NCBI RefSeq assembly: GCF_032884065.1
Contig: NC_088873.1
Location: forward strand, 40,509,403 to 40,573,402
Direction: 5' to 3'
Source of the DNA: Artemia franciscana
Lineage: Eukaryota > Arthropoda > Branchiopoda > Anostraca > Artemiidae
DNA length: 64,000 nucleotides
Shown here: in pieces, positions 13,801 through 25,768 of the stretch
Layout: each line of letters starts with the position of its first letter
Numbering within the stretch: the first letter of the stretch is position 1
The notes under the pieces: model-generated
Told to the model about the DNA's origin: nothing
The model's database searches: none
What the model saw: only the letters and a program-made list of their open reading frames with translations
Position numbers and translations under genes: made by a program

Positions 13801-14236
13801 ATACTAGAGTTCTAAAAGTTTCTTTTCTATGCTACTCTTTACAGTACATAGACCACTTCCTTTTATCCAGGGTCTTTGCTCATTGCTTCCTTTTTTTTAA
13901 ACGATTTTTCTTGCAACCACAAAGTCTACAAATACCTTTAATCAATGGCACATCATTTCTTTTTGAAACTGCCCTATTTAAAGACTCGGTTGCAATAACC
14001 TTTTTACGTCGCATACAAGAAATTTCCAGTTATTACGGATTTAAACTATTAAACAAATTTAAATTATTAAGTATATTAATAAACAGTATCAAATTTTTAC
14101 GTTCTCAAGAAAGTCTCAAGAATAGTAAATAGGAAGAAATAAAATTCCTCAGGCTTGACTATTTTATAAGATTTGGAATCTTGATTAATCAAATCAGCTC
14201 TTGATAAATGGCTGACATTGCAGAAGTCATTAAAAG
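13801..14236. other. Polinton inter-gene region
   Basis: The minus strand shows a short stretch with CRLCGCKKNRLKKRKQ around 13890-13940, a Cys pair followed by basic residues. It could be a remnant of a small zinc-binding protein. The + strand open frame at 13797-14132 looks like an antisense shadow. Confidence 0.25.
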
Positions 14237-14422
14237 TTGTTTGCATCGAAAATCCAAATTCGTCAAAATAAAAATAAAATATCGCGTTGCGCAATAAATG
14301 GATTACGTGGAGCAGTGAAACTATTTGATATAAGAGCTGTTGGTAGAAAAGATAAACTATTAAATAAAATCAATAGTCATCTTAATAATAAAATATTAAT
14401 TGAAGATAATCTAATGAGTTAG
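14237..14422 (+). CDS. small Polinton ORF with SAP-like motif
   Basis: A 61-codon frame. Its second half, NGLRGAVKLFDIRAVGRKDK followed by LLNKINSHL, resembles a SAP motif: helix, a turn with G-R-K-D, then a leucine-rich helix. SAP motifs bind AT-rich DNA. The similarity is by eye only. It lies divergently between the integrase and polymerase genes, where Polintons often carry small ORFs. Confidence 0.3.
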   Translation: MFASKIQIRQNKNKISRCAINGLRGAVKLFDIRAVGRKDKLLNKINSHLNNKILIEDNLMS

Positions 14423-15411
14423 AATGTAATGCAAAGCGTCAAGATGATAAGAAATCATCTTGATTTAATATTTTATATTTAATATTATATACTAATATAT
14501 TTTCAGTTTTCTTGGTTATATTACTATAAGGTTAAATATATTATATTTCTTGGCATTCTGAGTTGTATTAGTTTTCTTGGAAAACTAATATAATTATATC
14601 TAATATTTAATACAGATTTAATATTATTCCAGGTTCAAAAACAGGATTAGAAAAGGAAAGAATAAAAAATATAAAACCATTTCAGATTTACGAAATCAAT
14701 TTAACACAATGAGAAATAAAGATATTATTGAACCTAAAAATTTTTTTAATGAAAACATTCCAACTACAGGAAATTATAATAAAGTGAAGAATAAGTAAAA
14801 GGTTATTTCGATCAATCAGAACTAGAATACTGTACTAGAATACTCATAACATACAATCATAGGAACATACAATCTGGACTAGAATCCTCAAAAACGCAAT
14901 AGAGATTTAATCGGCACAAACAAAGCTAAAAAAGATGGGAATATTGACATTTTGAATCTATTTGTAAATAAGAAAAAAACAAGAGAAGTTCCAGTTATCC
15001 CAGAGTATATGTTTAAAGAAGAAGAACACGATAATTATCCAAGTATTCAATGGATTAGAGAAAATTCTCTTACAGTTAATTTTTCAATTATTGCAAATGG
15101 AGCTGATTTTTGACCACTTTTGACTGTTGTTAGAGATTATAAAAAAAAATTAGAATGAACGATAGAGATGGCTACAGAGTTCAATTTACAACACGGGTAA
15201 CTTTTTATTCTTAGAAGGATAATGAAGAACTCGAGCCTATCCTTAACCATAGCTTTTCGCAAATTTTTAATAAAAATACTGACATTTAATAAAGCCATCT
15301 AAATAGTAATCAGTGGAATATACAAACATTAGCCATAGGGAATACACCCGAAACACGTTTACAATTTGAAAGAGTTGACGGAATTGATTATCGAATGACA
15401 AGATTTCCAAG

Positions 15412-15530
15412 TTATGTTGGAGGTACTTATAAAGAACTACTTGAATTTGTAAAAAAAATATAATGTAATGTTCCAAGTTATGTTGGAGGTACTTAAAAAG
15501 AACTACTTGAATTTATAAAAAATATAATGT
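15412..15530 (+). repeat. tandem duplication, about 62-bp unit, inside polymerase gene
   Basis: The segment CCAAGTTATGTTGGAGGTAC and what follows occurs twice in tandem (starting near 15412 and 15474), differing by a few bases. It duplicates the codons PSYVGGTYKELLEF. Confidence 0.85.
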
Positions 15531-15839
15531 AATGCAATGGAAAAACTGCTTCACCTGTGATTAATTTACTATATTTTGATAATCATTATGTTTTAATTAA
15601 AGATATAAGTAGATTACTTGCATCTCAAATCACTAAAAATGAGCATAAAATTTGTCTATGTGCATTCTGTGGAAAACACCTTAATGAACAAGACAAATTT
15701 GAAAGACATAATAAAAAAGAGAATTGTGAAGATCCGAACATCATAATGCCAAAACCAGGATCTAAAATTGAATTTAAAAATATAGCTAAACAAATGAAAG
15801 TACCTTACTGTTTTATAGCTGATTTTGAACCGTAATGCA

Positions 15840-16221
15840 GAATTTAATCAAAAGAAAAGTAAAAAGACAATTAAAGTAGCAGAGCGAAGGCCATTTGCTT
15901 ATGGATTCTAAGTATGTTGTTCTTTTGGCATAGCAAAAAATAACTGTTATGAATACTTCGATGAAGATGCTAGTGGGTATTTTGTGGCTATCATAAGAAA
16001 ATGTGTACCGAAATAGCCAATGAGCATTATTTTGAAGAATTTAATCAAAAGAAACGTAAAAAGACAATTAAAGTAGCAGAGCAAAAGCCATTTGCTTATG
16101 GATTTTAAAAACGTTGTTATTTTGACACAGCACAAAATAAATATTACAGATACTTTTGTGAAGATACTAGCGGGCATTTTGTAACTACCATAAAAGAAGT
16201 GTGCAAAGAAATAGCCAATGA
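15840..16221 (+). repeat. tandem duplication, 197-bp offset, inside polymerase gene
   Basis: The sequence from GAATTTAATCAAAAG at 15840 recurs at 16037, and ATAGCCAATGAG at 16013 recurs at 16210, so about 185 bases are repeated at a 197-base offset. The second copy reads better (KTIKVAEQKPFAYGF, then EVCKEIANEYENRQRDHGYT), so the first is probably the degenerate one. Confidence 0.85.
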
Positions 16222-16678
16222 GTATGAAAATAGGCAGAGAGATCATGGTTATACACGAGAACAAGTAAGAGAAAAATGGAATAATACAAATAATAAAAGC
16301 CGCCATATTTGTGAAAGGATATGGTAGATAATAATTTTCGTTAGGTCATGACTATATGACTGGTAATATACGTGGATTTACTCATTAGAATGTAATAAAT
16401 CCTTTAGAATTCCCAAAAATATACCTATTATAATATACAATCTCTAAAAATATGACTCATTTATTTCTTAGAGAATTAGTACCTGATAACGGTATTTTGG
16501 ATTCAGTGGAAAGTTTTATATCTATACTAGCTGTTGGGGTGGCGCTTCGCGCCACCCCAACACCTAGTTGGTGGGGGCGCTTCGCGCCCCCCCAAGCCCC
16601 CCCGCGCGCGTAAGTCGTTACGCGCCATATTAGTTACGCGCCATTGTAGTTGTGTCCCTATGTCCCACCTGTGAATAT

Positions 16679-16779
<101 letters not shown>

Positions 16780-16974
16780 TTTAACTACGTAAAACTTGCG
16801 AATATACAACATTCTTTGCTGTCCCATTGTCTGTGCATATAAATAGATTGTCAGGTTTACCGACTCTTGAACATGCAACATATAATGGTCCATGGGAAAA
16901 CAATCCGTATTCAGATCTATACCTCATGATTCTAATGATTGCCCTTGAGCTTTGTTGATGGTGATTGCTAATCG

Positions 16975-17520
16975 ACCATTCCCTGAGTCGCCATCGTCAT
17001 TTATATATCCCCCTGTGCACCCCGGCGTCCCCTTTGTAGTTATGTCCCTGTGTCCCGGTCGTCATTTATATTCCCTGTGTCCCGGTCGTCATTTGTGTCC
17101 CGGTGTTCCAGTCTGTTATTTCTCTTTGAGTGTCCCGGGCGTCATTTATATTCCTTGTGTCCCGGTGTCCCGGTCGTCATTTATATCCCCCTGTGCCCCC
17201 CGGCGTCCCCATTGTAGTTGTGTCCCTGTGTCCCGGTCGTCATTTATATTCCCTGTGTCCCGGTCGTCATTTGTATCCCGGTGTCCCGGTCTGTATATAC
17301 ATTCGTTTTTTAGTTTTGTTTTTCTCCTTTATTTTTTTCCTTTTTTCTTTTTTTTCTTTTTTAGTTTATTTAGATTTTTAGATTTTTTAGTTTTTTTATT
17401 AGTTTTTAGTTTTTTTGTAGTTTTTACCATTTTTTTAGTTTTTTTAGTTTTTTTTTTTACTTATGTCCTGGTCGTCATTTATACTCCCTGTGTCCCGGTC
17501 GTCATTTGTGTCTCGGTTTT
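16975..17520 (-). repeat. GACGACCGGGACACAGGG minisatellite and T-rich repeats in left Helitron
   Basis: On the + strand, variants of GTCCCGGTCGTCATTTATAT and TTCCCTGTGTCCCGG repeat about a dozen times, merging into TTTTTAGTTTTT degenerate repeats after 17320. The same units in opposite orientation fill the right Helitron (17900-18140). Confidence 0.9.
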
Positions 17521-17899
17521 TTTTTAGTTTTTATTTTTTTTTGTAGTTTTTGCCTTTTTTTATTTTTTTCAGTTTTTTTTTAGTTATTAGATTTTTACCT
17601 TTTTTTAGTTTTTTTTAGTTTTTTAGCTTTTTTAGTTTTTTTTTCTTTTTAGTTTTTTTTTGTAGTTTTTACCTTTTTTAGTTTTTTTCTTCTTTTGTAT
17701 TAGTGTGAAATAATTCAGACGTCATATGCGGACAAACATGACGTCACCTGATCCACAGATCCACACACAGACAACTTATTTTTATATATATAGAATCTAT
17801 ATATATAAAAATAAGTTGTCTGTGTGTGTGTGTGTATGTGTCGAGTGACGTCATGTTTGTGTGTCGACTGACGTCATGTTTGTCGACTGACGAAATTAA

Positions 17900-18140
17900 A
17901 GACCGGGACATCGGGACACAAATGACGACCGGGACACCGAGACATAGGGAATATAAATGACGACCGGGACAATCAAAGAGAAAGCGACCGGGACACAAGG
18001 AATGTTCGATTAGCAATCACCATCAACAAAGCACCGGGACACAAATGACGACCGGGACACAGGGAATATAAATGACGACCAGGACACATAAATGACGACC
18101 GGGACACAGGGAAACAACAACAACGGGGACACCGGGGGGC
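17900..18140 (+). repeat. GACGACCGGGACACAGGG minisatellite in right Helitron
   Basis: Units such as AAATGACGACCGGGACAC and AGGGAATATAAATGACGACC repeat in tandem with variation. An isolated piece of the helicase segment (TTCGATTAGCAATCACCATC) is embedded at about 18006, so repeat and coding pieces have been shuffled together. Confidence 0.88.
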
Positions 18141-18344
18141 ACAGGGAATGTTCGATTAGCAATCACCATCAACAAAGCTCAAGGGCAATCATTAGAATAA
18201 TGAGGTATAGATCTGAATACAGATTGTTTTACCCATGGAAAATTATATGGTACATGTTCAAGAGTCGGTAAACCTGACAATCTATTTATATGCACAGACA
18301 ATGGGACAGCCAAGAATGTTGTATATTCGCAAGTTTTACGTAGT

Positions 18345-18473
<129 letters not shown>

Positions 18474-18811
18474 ATATTTACAGGTGGGACACAGGGACAC
18501 AATAGGGAATATAAATGACGACCGGGACGCTCAAAGAGAAAGCGACCGGGACGCAAGGAATGTTCGATTAGCAATCAGGGACACAGGGAAACAACAACAA
18601 CGGGGACGCTGGGGGGCACAGGGGGATATATAAATGACGACGGGGACAAAGGGAATGTTCGATTAGCAATCACCATCAACAAAGCTCAAGGGCAATCATT
18701 AGAATAATAAGGTATAGATCTGAATACAGATTGTTTTTCCCATGGACAATTATATGTTGCATGGACGCCGGGGGACACAGGGGGATATATAGATGACGAC
18801 GGGGACACAAG

Positions 18812-19015
18812 GAATGTTCGATTAGCAATCACCATCAACAAAGTTCAAGGGCAATCATTAGAATAATGAGGTATAGATCTGAATACAGATTGTTTTTCCC
18901 ATGGACAATTATATGTTGCATGTTCAAGAGTCGGTAAACCTGACAATCTATTTATATGTACAGACAATGGGACAGCCAAGAATGTTGTATATTCGCAAGT
19001 TTTATGTAGTTAAAA
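18812..19015 (+). pseudogene. Helitron helicase (Pif1-like) C-terminal fragment
   Basis: The + strand reads VRLAITINKAQGQSLE (helicase motif V region), two stop codons, [20 protein letters not shown] (motif VI), then [18 protein letters not shown]. It ends VVYSQVL near a stop. This is the standard C-terminus of the Helitron Rep/helicase. The same segment occurs at about 18150-18345, partly at 18655-18765, and inverted at 16790-16960. All copies share the stop pair after SLE where readable, so they derive from one already broken ancestor. Confidence 0.85.
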
Positions 19016-19187
19016 ATATATATTTATCTATCTATATTCACAGGTGGGACACAGGGACACAGCTACAATGGCGCGTAACTTATATGGCGCTTAACGACTT
19101 ACGCGCGCGGGGGGGGCTTGGGGGGGGCGCGAAGCGCCCCTACCAACTAGGTGTTGGGATGGCGCGAAGCGCCACCCCAACAGCTAG

Positions 19188-20500
19188 TCATTTTATAAAA
19201 CGATAACTGTTAATGAAACCCGATACGAAATGCATTTCATATATTCACTCCGTTTTATGGCTTCGTTGTTAGATAGGCTTTCTGAAAATTTAGCACAATG
19301 TGAATGTAAGGTAAATTGCAATTGTTTAAGGAATAATCTTAAGTATACTTTTGATGTATGTTGAAATACTGAATAATCCAACGAAACAATGAAGAAAGCG
19401 ATTGATCCCTATGAATATATTGATAGCTATGAAAAAATAAATGATACTAAATTACCTTCAATAGACAAGTTTTATCCTAGATTAACAGGGGAGAATATTT
19501 CTGAAGAAGAACGTATAATAGCAAAATCTATTTGGAAATTATTTAAATGTAAAACATTATTAGATTACAATAAATTATACCTAAAAAGCGACGTTTTAAT
19601 TTTATCAGATGTCTTTAAAAAGTTTTGAAATGTATGTTTAAAGAATTATAACTAGATCCACTGCACTTTTTCTCAGCATCAGGACTAGCATGGGAAGCTT
19701 TTCTCAAACACTCAAAAGCTGAAATTCCCTTATTTTTTGACAAAGATTATTTTTTAACAATGTTAAAGCTAATAATAAATATATGGAACCCTTTGATAAA
19801 ACAAACCTTCAAATCATTTAATTTATTTAGATTATAATAACTTATACGGTTTGGCAGTGTCTCAAAATTTACCTGAAAAAGATTTAAATTTGTCAATATA
19901 CCCAACCATTTAAAAGAAAACAACACCTCAGACTATTAGCAACAGTTAAGATATTACGTTCAATCAGAAATGAATAAGGATAATGTAGAGACAATTTATG
20001 AAGTTGATTTAGAATATTCAAGTGAGTTACACAATTTACATAAAGATTTACCACTAGCTCTTGAACATTTTCAATATATTTTAAGTACAGCTTTACTTAA
20101 TAATATAAATTATGTTGTTCATTATAAGAATTTAAAATTATATTTAAAGTATGGCTTAATATTGAAAAAGTATATAGAATACTAGCATTTTCTGAGTCGC
20201 CTTATTTAGAAGAATGTGTTAATCATAATAATAAATTACGACAAAGGGGAACAAATAGTTTCGAGGAAGTTTTTCTTTTAATTAATGAATAATGCTTGTT
20301 TTGAGAAAACCATGGAAAATTTTAGAAAAAGAGCTAGTATTGAAACAATCACTAGTGATAAACAGAGACAAAAAATAATCAAAAACATAACTTTAGATGG
20401 GAAATAATCTTTTGCGAGAATTTCCCGGTAGCTAGCCAGAATGTTCAAGTCAAAAATAAATCGAGATAACCCTATTTATATTATAGTCACCTTAAAGACA
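19188..20500 (+). pseudogene. Polinton protein-primed DNA polymerase B, C-terminal half
   Basis: The gene resumes immediately right of the Helitrons. LRFMASLLDRLSENLAQCEC (about 19247-19310) matches the polymerase motif FIDSxRFMxSSLxxLxxNL. Next come AIDPYEYIDSYEKINDTKLP (exonuclease III region, 19398-19460), LDYNKLYLKSDVLILSDVF (19560-19616), GLAWEAFLKHS, LDYNNLYGLAVSQNLP (polymerase motif A, about 19825-19875), and NACFEKTMENFRKRASIE (about 20290-20345). The YxDTDS catalytic motif is not visible and the frame is lost near 20480. Multiple stops and frameshifts make it a pseudogene. Confidence 0.85.
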
Positions 20501-20878
20501 GGTGACTAAGAATGAAAAATGTAAAAATGAAAATAGAGGACGTGTTATTGATTTATCCTACAAACAACTACTTCACAATCATCCAAGATTACCACTCTAA
20601 TTTCTTCTCGATAAATTTGAAATCAATAAAAAAGCTAACTTTATTGAATACATAATTCATTTATCTCCTCTTCAAAAAGTAAAAATAAACAGATATTTTA
20701 AGACAAAAAAAAATTGCCAAATTCGAATAGAAAATATTGTTATTGGTAAAGAGTCTGTTGAACTATTGCTTAAAAGAAAACAAATTGAACAAATTGAATG
20801 AGGAAAAATAAAGAATAAAGATGTTTATATAAATATATCATACCATCAACTGATTCAAAATGGCGGCTTACTTTCATT
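20501..20878 (+). other. decayed end of polymerase region
   Basis: AT-rich, with a short readable stretch (KKNCQIRIENIVIGKESVEL and LLKRKQIEQIE, about 20707-20800) of unknown identity. Confidence 0.3.
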
Positions 20879-21136
20879 TTAACACGATTAGCAGCTACAA
20901 CAGGTAAAGCTGCTCTAACAAGTTGTGCTGCTGCATTAGGTACATACACTGGAAAGAAAATTACTGATAAAATTAATCATCCTTCAGATGCTAAAGGTGG
21001 AGGTTTAACATTACCGGGGATTTTACCGAAAGGTCGAGGTTTAAAATTACCAGGTACACACAAAATTGTTGGATCAGGATCGGAAGCCGTTGTTAAAGAT
21101 CCTAAAAATGTGGTATACCCAAGGAAATACAAGTAG
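20879..21136 (+). CDS. small basic Gly/Ala-rich Polinton protein, partial
   Basis: An 85-codon open stretch without its start codon: LTRLAATTGKAALTSCAAAL, GKKITDKI, then a glycine-rich region GGGLTLPGILPKGRG, ending YPRKYK. An ATG at 20860 is one frame off, so a one-base shift near 20875 may have broken the start. Short basic proteins with an alanine-rich helix and glycine-rich middle occur in Polintons and related adintoviruses, where a minor virion or DNA-packing role has been suggested. I cannot assign it. Confidence 0.4.
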   Translation, partial: LTRLAATTGKAALTSCAAALGTYTGKKITDKINHPSDAKGGGLTLPGILPKGRGLKLPGTHKIVGSGSEAVVKDPKNVVYPRKYK

Positions 21137-21219
21137 AAATGGTTAAAGTATCTAAATAGCAGAGAATTGTGAGATTTTACAATTCAAAGAACGATCACTT
21201 CCAAAAAATGAGGAACGCC

Positions 21220-21577
21220 AGAAAGAATCAAAAATCACATGATACCGCTGACAAATATTTAGTACATTGAATGAATTAGGTCATATACCTTATTTTCGAG
21301 GTGTTTTTTCCTGAGATAATTTACTAAGTAAAATTAAAAAAGAATGTCGTGTAATCAATTGTGACTGCATCGGATCGAGTGGGATGCATTGGACTTGTTA
21401 TTTCAATGTTATTTCTATTTCAAATACTCATTTGTAGAATGTTATGATTCTTTTGGAATCCAACCTGGAAATGAAATCGTCAACTACTTAAAGACTTCAA
21501 ATAAGCAAATTGCCTATCATTCTACTCAAGTCCGAAATTTTAACGATGTGAATTGTGGTTGTTTGTGTTTTGATTAA
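21220..21577 (+). pseudogene. Polinton adenain-like cysteine protease
   Basis: Readable order: LGHIPYFRGVFS, KIKKECRVINCD, then GSSGMHWTCYFN with the catalytic histidine in MHW. After a frameshift come VECYDSFGIQPGNEIVNYL with the Asp of YDSFG, and NDVNCGCLCFD with the catalytic cysteine in NCGCLC. This is the Ulp1/adenain protease (C5/C48 type) of Polintons, used to mature capsid proteins. One stop in the FRGVFS segment and a shift at about 21415 break it. It sits downstream of the polymerase, as in other Polintons. Confidence 0.8.
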
Positions 21578-21740
21578 ATAAAAAGAAGATTTAAGGAAAT
21601 GAATCCACAGAATTTTGTCACTACTCAGTTTGTTTCTGACGCGTGTTTGGACTTCCTCCCAAAAATCTTTCACTGGTGAAATTCATCTGGGAAAAAAGCC
21701 AAAGTTTATTAAAGGAGCACCTAAGCGTTCAGTATCTGAT

Positions 21741-23380
21741 GTTAAAATGATGTAAAATGAACTGAAAATTATGTAAATTTAGTGAATGAGATAGTTGAGG
21801 CCGAATCGGCAACTACTATACTACTGCTGTAGCCTATGATTCCTACTTTCTTTAAGTATGAAAGATATAGCCTACCCTCTTAAGCTGTTTGTTCCTATAC
21901 TTTTTTAGATTATTTTTTGCTGACTTTAATTGACAAAAAGAAAAAAGGTAATCCCTAGATATTAAATTGTACATTTTGCCCTATCCCTCCTCCGACATTT
22001 TCGTGTCGACTGAAAATGTGAAAGAAACATTAAAAAGGAATTCCGAAAGTCGTTAATGTGAATTGTAATTCTGCCCATAATCAAAGAACAACTCTATTTT
22101 GACCAAAAGTGCAGTTTGTGAATTACCAAACTACCGATGCAATGCATGTTACCAAATTGCAATTACCCGTGCAAATTACCGGAAACTGATTGACTTCATT
22201 GGATGTACTTATCATTAAAAATTGAATTACCAATTTTTCTTAATAGCCGTGTAAGTTTTCAAATTGTTCAGTAAAAACATTTTCACTGTCCTTGGTAATT
22301 CAATTTGTTTATGTCCCTTTTCCGTACAATTTTTTTTTTATGCCAAACAAACTGCTGATTAACATATTATTTAGCTTATTCACTCTGCTTTAAAGTTTCC
22401 TGTCTTGTTACATGACGCTTTTTGAGTCACTGTAGCCCGCTTGCAGTGGTCTGATGCGAAAAAACCCGATCTCACTTAAGCATATGCTGAGAGTTTTTCT
22501 GTTGCAGCTTTAGTAACTGAAACCATCGTGTCTTAATTTATTCAAAGGGTTTATAATGGTTTTAATAGTTTTTTATGAAGGGTCAGGGGCGAACTACCCC
22601 TGACAGACGTGTTGAAATTCTCCCTCGGTGTGTCGCGCTCAAAAGCTGTTTTAAGGGAATATTACTCCTTACCTATTCCTTGCTTATCCTTTTACTTTTG
22701 TATCCTACTTTTTATGCATCCATTTATTATATGTTATGTTTTTATAAATTTTTCACCTTTTTGGCCAACCGTCAAGGGCCAAACGGAAAGTAGGTCGTCC
22801 GTGGTCGGGGTGGGTGAAATTCATAAAGAGAGATTTAAGGGAAATGGGAACTTCCTGGGAGTCTTTAAACAAATCTGGGTGGAGGAGGAGTGTGCGTGGC
22901 TGTGTTGGCCTCAGGGATTTGGTGACGCGCTGAGTTGTTATTAATAGTAGCATTATTTTTTTCAAATTTGGTATGCCCTTGTAAATGGTCCATGTCTATT
23001 AATGTTATCAAACATAGAACATTCATGATATACAATAGAAGTAAGAGGAAAGAGGGATGAATAAGCCTTCATCATAGGCCTTCATTAGGCTGTACAGTAA
23101 AGCTCAAGATTTCCTTTTGTTTAAAATCGGTACCTTTCTAGATGCTTTTTTTTATAGAGCAATAAGGCTTGTCTCTCTCTTCTCCTCCCGCTCTAACCAG
23201 AAAAAAAGTGCAAGTAGATATTTATATATACTAGATAGATCAAACTATGGTGAGTTAGTCCCCCTTTCCTCCTCCAGCTTTTTGGTCACATTCTTCCCCC
23301 CGCGAAAATTTAAAATACTGTATTAAACCTTAGTGTATTCGTTTGACGGGTTTAATATATTCGTTTTGTTTTATTTTTAG
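21741..23380. other. MTG1 intron sequence; only an RTE tail recognised
   Basis: Apart from the RTE tail at 22763-22945 I see no gene. The stretch 22100-22300 repeats short words related to AATTACC but shows no clear element. The region ends in TTATTTTTAG, the next acceptor. Confidence 0.4.
22763..22945 (+). pseudogene. RTE-like retrotransposon C-terminal tail
   Basis: The sequence contains GGCCAAACGGAAAGTAGGTC, a GGGGTGGG segment, GATTTAAGGGAAATGGGAAC and GGAGGAGTGTGCGTGGCTG. It parallels, in the opposite orientation, the fragment at 57072-57323, whose translation is RKAGRPCLGWEDVINKDLKE. That is the conserved C-terminus of RTE-like polyproteins. Confidence 0.75.
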
Positions 23381-23462
23381 CAACTTTGAAGGATCATCTT
23401 GTTGGCCCAGAACTGATCGCTGACTACATTCTTTACTGGATGAATAAAGAGGGCATTTACTC
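23381..23462 (+). CDS. MTG1: MTG1 internal exon
   Basis: Eighty-two bases between TTATTTTTAG and GTGAGT. The leading CA completes the codon left open by the previous exon (C-ATLKDHLVGPELIADYILYW, ending NKEGIYS). Human MTG1 has the corresponding DHLVGEExxADYLLYxLNK. It ends with two bases of a serine codon completed by the next exon. This helical segment follows the GTPase domain. Confidence 0.95.
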
Positions 23463-24473
23463 GTGAGTTTTAAATTTTCAATATTTTGGATGTGTATGGT
23501 CTGCTTTCTTACGGTTTAATGTGTCAACAAAAGACGGCAATTTTGCTACCCTTCAATAGCTGAGACTCAGTCCCATCCATCTACTGAGTTGCATTTTACA
23601 AAGTTTGGTGCACATGGTTATTTAGATTTAAAACGCGTTGATATTTGGTTGGAAATTGTTAAAAAAGAACAATTTTCCTATTTTAAGCAAGTTTAGAAAA
23701 ATTCTCCTATTCTAACCAAGTTTTCAAGAAAAATCGTAAGCAAAATACGATTCTGAATCGGTGAATGGATAGATCTAAGACTAATAAATTCAGATGTATC
23801 TTATCTTTTTAAAGCACATTACAGTTGTGGGGTTGTCGCAAATTCATTTGTTTCCGAGGGAACATATACCTTAATAAAAATAGCTTGGTATATTCTTTTA
23901 ATAAATAAATACTCTTTATTTCTATAATAACTTACGGCTAGCGGTGGACGTTGCATAACAAGAAAATATAACACAACAAAACGAAATTGATATGAAAATG
24001 AATTGTCAAAACTTTGCACAGCATTTTTATCATTTTGTATTTTTACAACATTTTCAAGTTCACCATTGTAGTACTTCAAAAAATATAGAGCAGAGGACGG
24101 TAGATACCATTTTGATACCATGTCTTTGCTGTGCAAGTCTTCAGTGCATCTTTATTCTTCTATCAGTCAGAGCTGTTCCTAGAGTTGGTGGTGTCGGTGG
24201 AAAAATCAATTTCAGCGCACCCTTCGCGACTCAAATATAAGATAAGAACCAAATATGGCGAGAAATTTAATCAAAGTTTGTAACATCCCAGCTGTAGTGC
24301 CCCGGTACTGCGGTCAGCTAGTTTGGTTGCAATCTCCTCCTCCCCTTGAAAGGCTCTGACTGCAGTCCTTATAATATTCCAACAGAAAATGAGCAATTCG
24401 CTATTATTTGTTAGCTGAGATTTTGGTTTATCCATCTACCGATTAACATTTTTGGAATATATTATCCTTTTTT
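23463..24473. other. MTG1 intron sequence without a recognised element
   Basis: AT-rich. Open frames on either strand have no recognisable domain. Confidence 0.4.
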
Positions 24474-24475
24474 TA

Positions 24476-25224
24476 TGGCACTTGGTATTTACCAAGTGAC
24501 ATATAGCGATTGCAAATCCTGTCGGTCTGTCTGTCTGTCTTTCCCGGTTTTGCTAGTTTAGGCACTTCCATATAAGCAAAGACGATGAAATTTGGCAGGC
24601 GTATCAGGGACAAAACCAGATTAAATTAGAAATATTCGTTTCCCCGATTCGACCATATGGGAGGGATTGGGGGGCCGGATAATTTGGAAAAATTAGAAAA
24701 AATGAGGTATTTTTAACTTATGAACGGGTGATCAGATGTTAATGAAATTTGATATTTAGAAAGATATCGTGTCTCAGAGCTCTCATTTTGAATTCCCGAC
24801 CGGATCCTGTCACATTGGGGGGAGTTGGAGGTGGAAACCTGAAATCTTAGAAAACGTTTAGAGTGGAGCGATCGGGATGAAACTTGGTGGCAAAAATAAG
24901 CACAAGTCCAAGATACGTGATTTACAGAACCAGAATGGTTCTGCTCTCTTTGGGGGAGTTAGGGGGGTTAATTTGGAAAAATTAGAAAAATGGCATATTT
25001 TTAACTTACGAATGATTGATCGGATCTTAATGAAATTTGATATTTAGAAGGACCTTGTATCTCTGAGCTCTTATTCTACGTTCTGACCGGATCTGGTTAC
25101 ATTTGGGGGAGCTGGTGGGAGAAACTGGAAATCTTGGAAAACGCTTAGAGTGGAGAAATCGTAATGAAACTTAGTGGGAAGAAGCTTTTGGCTCTTGGCT
25201 CTTCCGACCTCGTCACAAGTGCCA
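24476..25224. mobile_element. non-autonomous TIR element with TA flanks
   Basis: The ends are TGGCACTTG (24476-24484) and CAAGTGCCA (25216-25224), each flanked by TA. The inside is non-coding and built from two diverged tandem copies of about 250-290 bases: GATATTTAGAAAG/GG, CTGACCGGATC and TTAGAGTGGAG(A/C) occur around 24755-24875 and again around 25038-25155. A TCTGTC microsatellite sits at 24520-24545. TA target duplication suggests a Tc1/mariner-type or similar mobiliser. Confidence 0.65.
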
Positions 25225-25768
25225 TATGAGCTATTGGCTCTTTTTTTAGATTGAAAGGTCCGTTTGAAATAGGGCAGAAGCGTAAGAAAATTAGTCAATT
25301 TGCCTATTTTTGAACATGTTCAGACCATTCCCTAATAAAAAGTCTAAACAGAATCATAATTTGATTGGTGGACCTGAAAGATAGACCTGAAGCTAATGAA
25401 TTCAATGATAAAAATATATTGTCTTTTTCTCCAAATAACATCCATAGGCTTGTCAGAAAATCTCATTTTTCAGAGTGAACATAAACATGAAGAGAATGAT
25501 ACTAATGGTTGCAAGTTCCTCATTATTATCACTTAACTTATAGTAGTTGTTTATTCGTTTCCCTTTAGTTTTCTATTTGGAATGTATTTTTAGATAAAAT
25601 ATCCTCTGGCAAATACAAAAGGCTGATCATAATACTGTTTCCTTATTATTAATTAGTGTTCTTTTAAGTGTCTTTTTGTGGGTGTTCATATTGTGGTTTT
25701 CCACATTAAATATGGTATGGGATTCCCCACTGACTTTTTCGTATCTGTTTAATGAAGTGGTTTAAAAA

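Larger units (their letters stand above)
14640..16526 (+). pseudogene. Polinton protein-primed DNA polymerase B, N-terminal half
   Basis: This is the 5' half of a family-B, protein-primed polymerase, with several frame breaks. Recognisable pieces: a poorly conserved N-terminal region; NHYVLIKDISRLLASQITKNE followed by the zinc-finger-like CLCAFCGKHL...HNKKENC (about 15640-15735); MPKPGSKIEFKN; and the exonuclease I motif FIADFEP (15812-15835). Then come a tandemly duplicated segment, HDYMTGNIRGFTH...CNKSF (the usual HCHxTGxYRGAAHxxCN) near 16346-16400, and IPIIIYNL-KYD (exonuclease II) near 16420-16460. The gene is cut at 16526 by the Helitron pair. Such polymerases replicate the linear transposon with a terminal protein. 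Confidence 0.85.

Noticed and set aside
13797..14132. 111-codon + strand frame in the Polinton
   Set aside because: It is antisense to a minus-strand stretch with a Cys pair and basic residues; composition suggests a shadow.
16952..17527. 191-codon frame rich in S, P, F and repeated CPGRH
   Set aside because: It is translation of the GTCCCGGTCGTC minisatellite and T-rich repeats on the strand opposite to the element; no domain.
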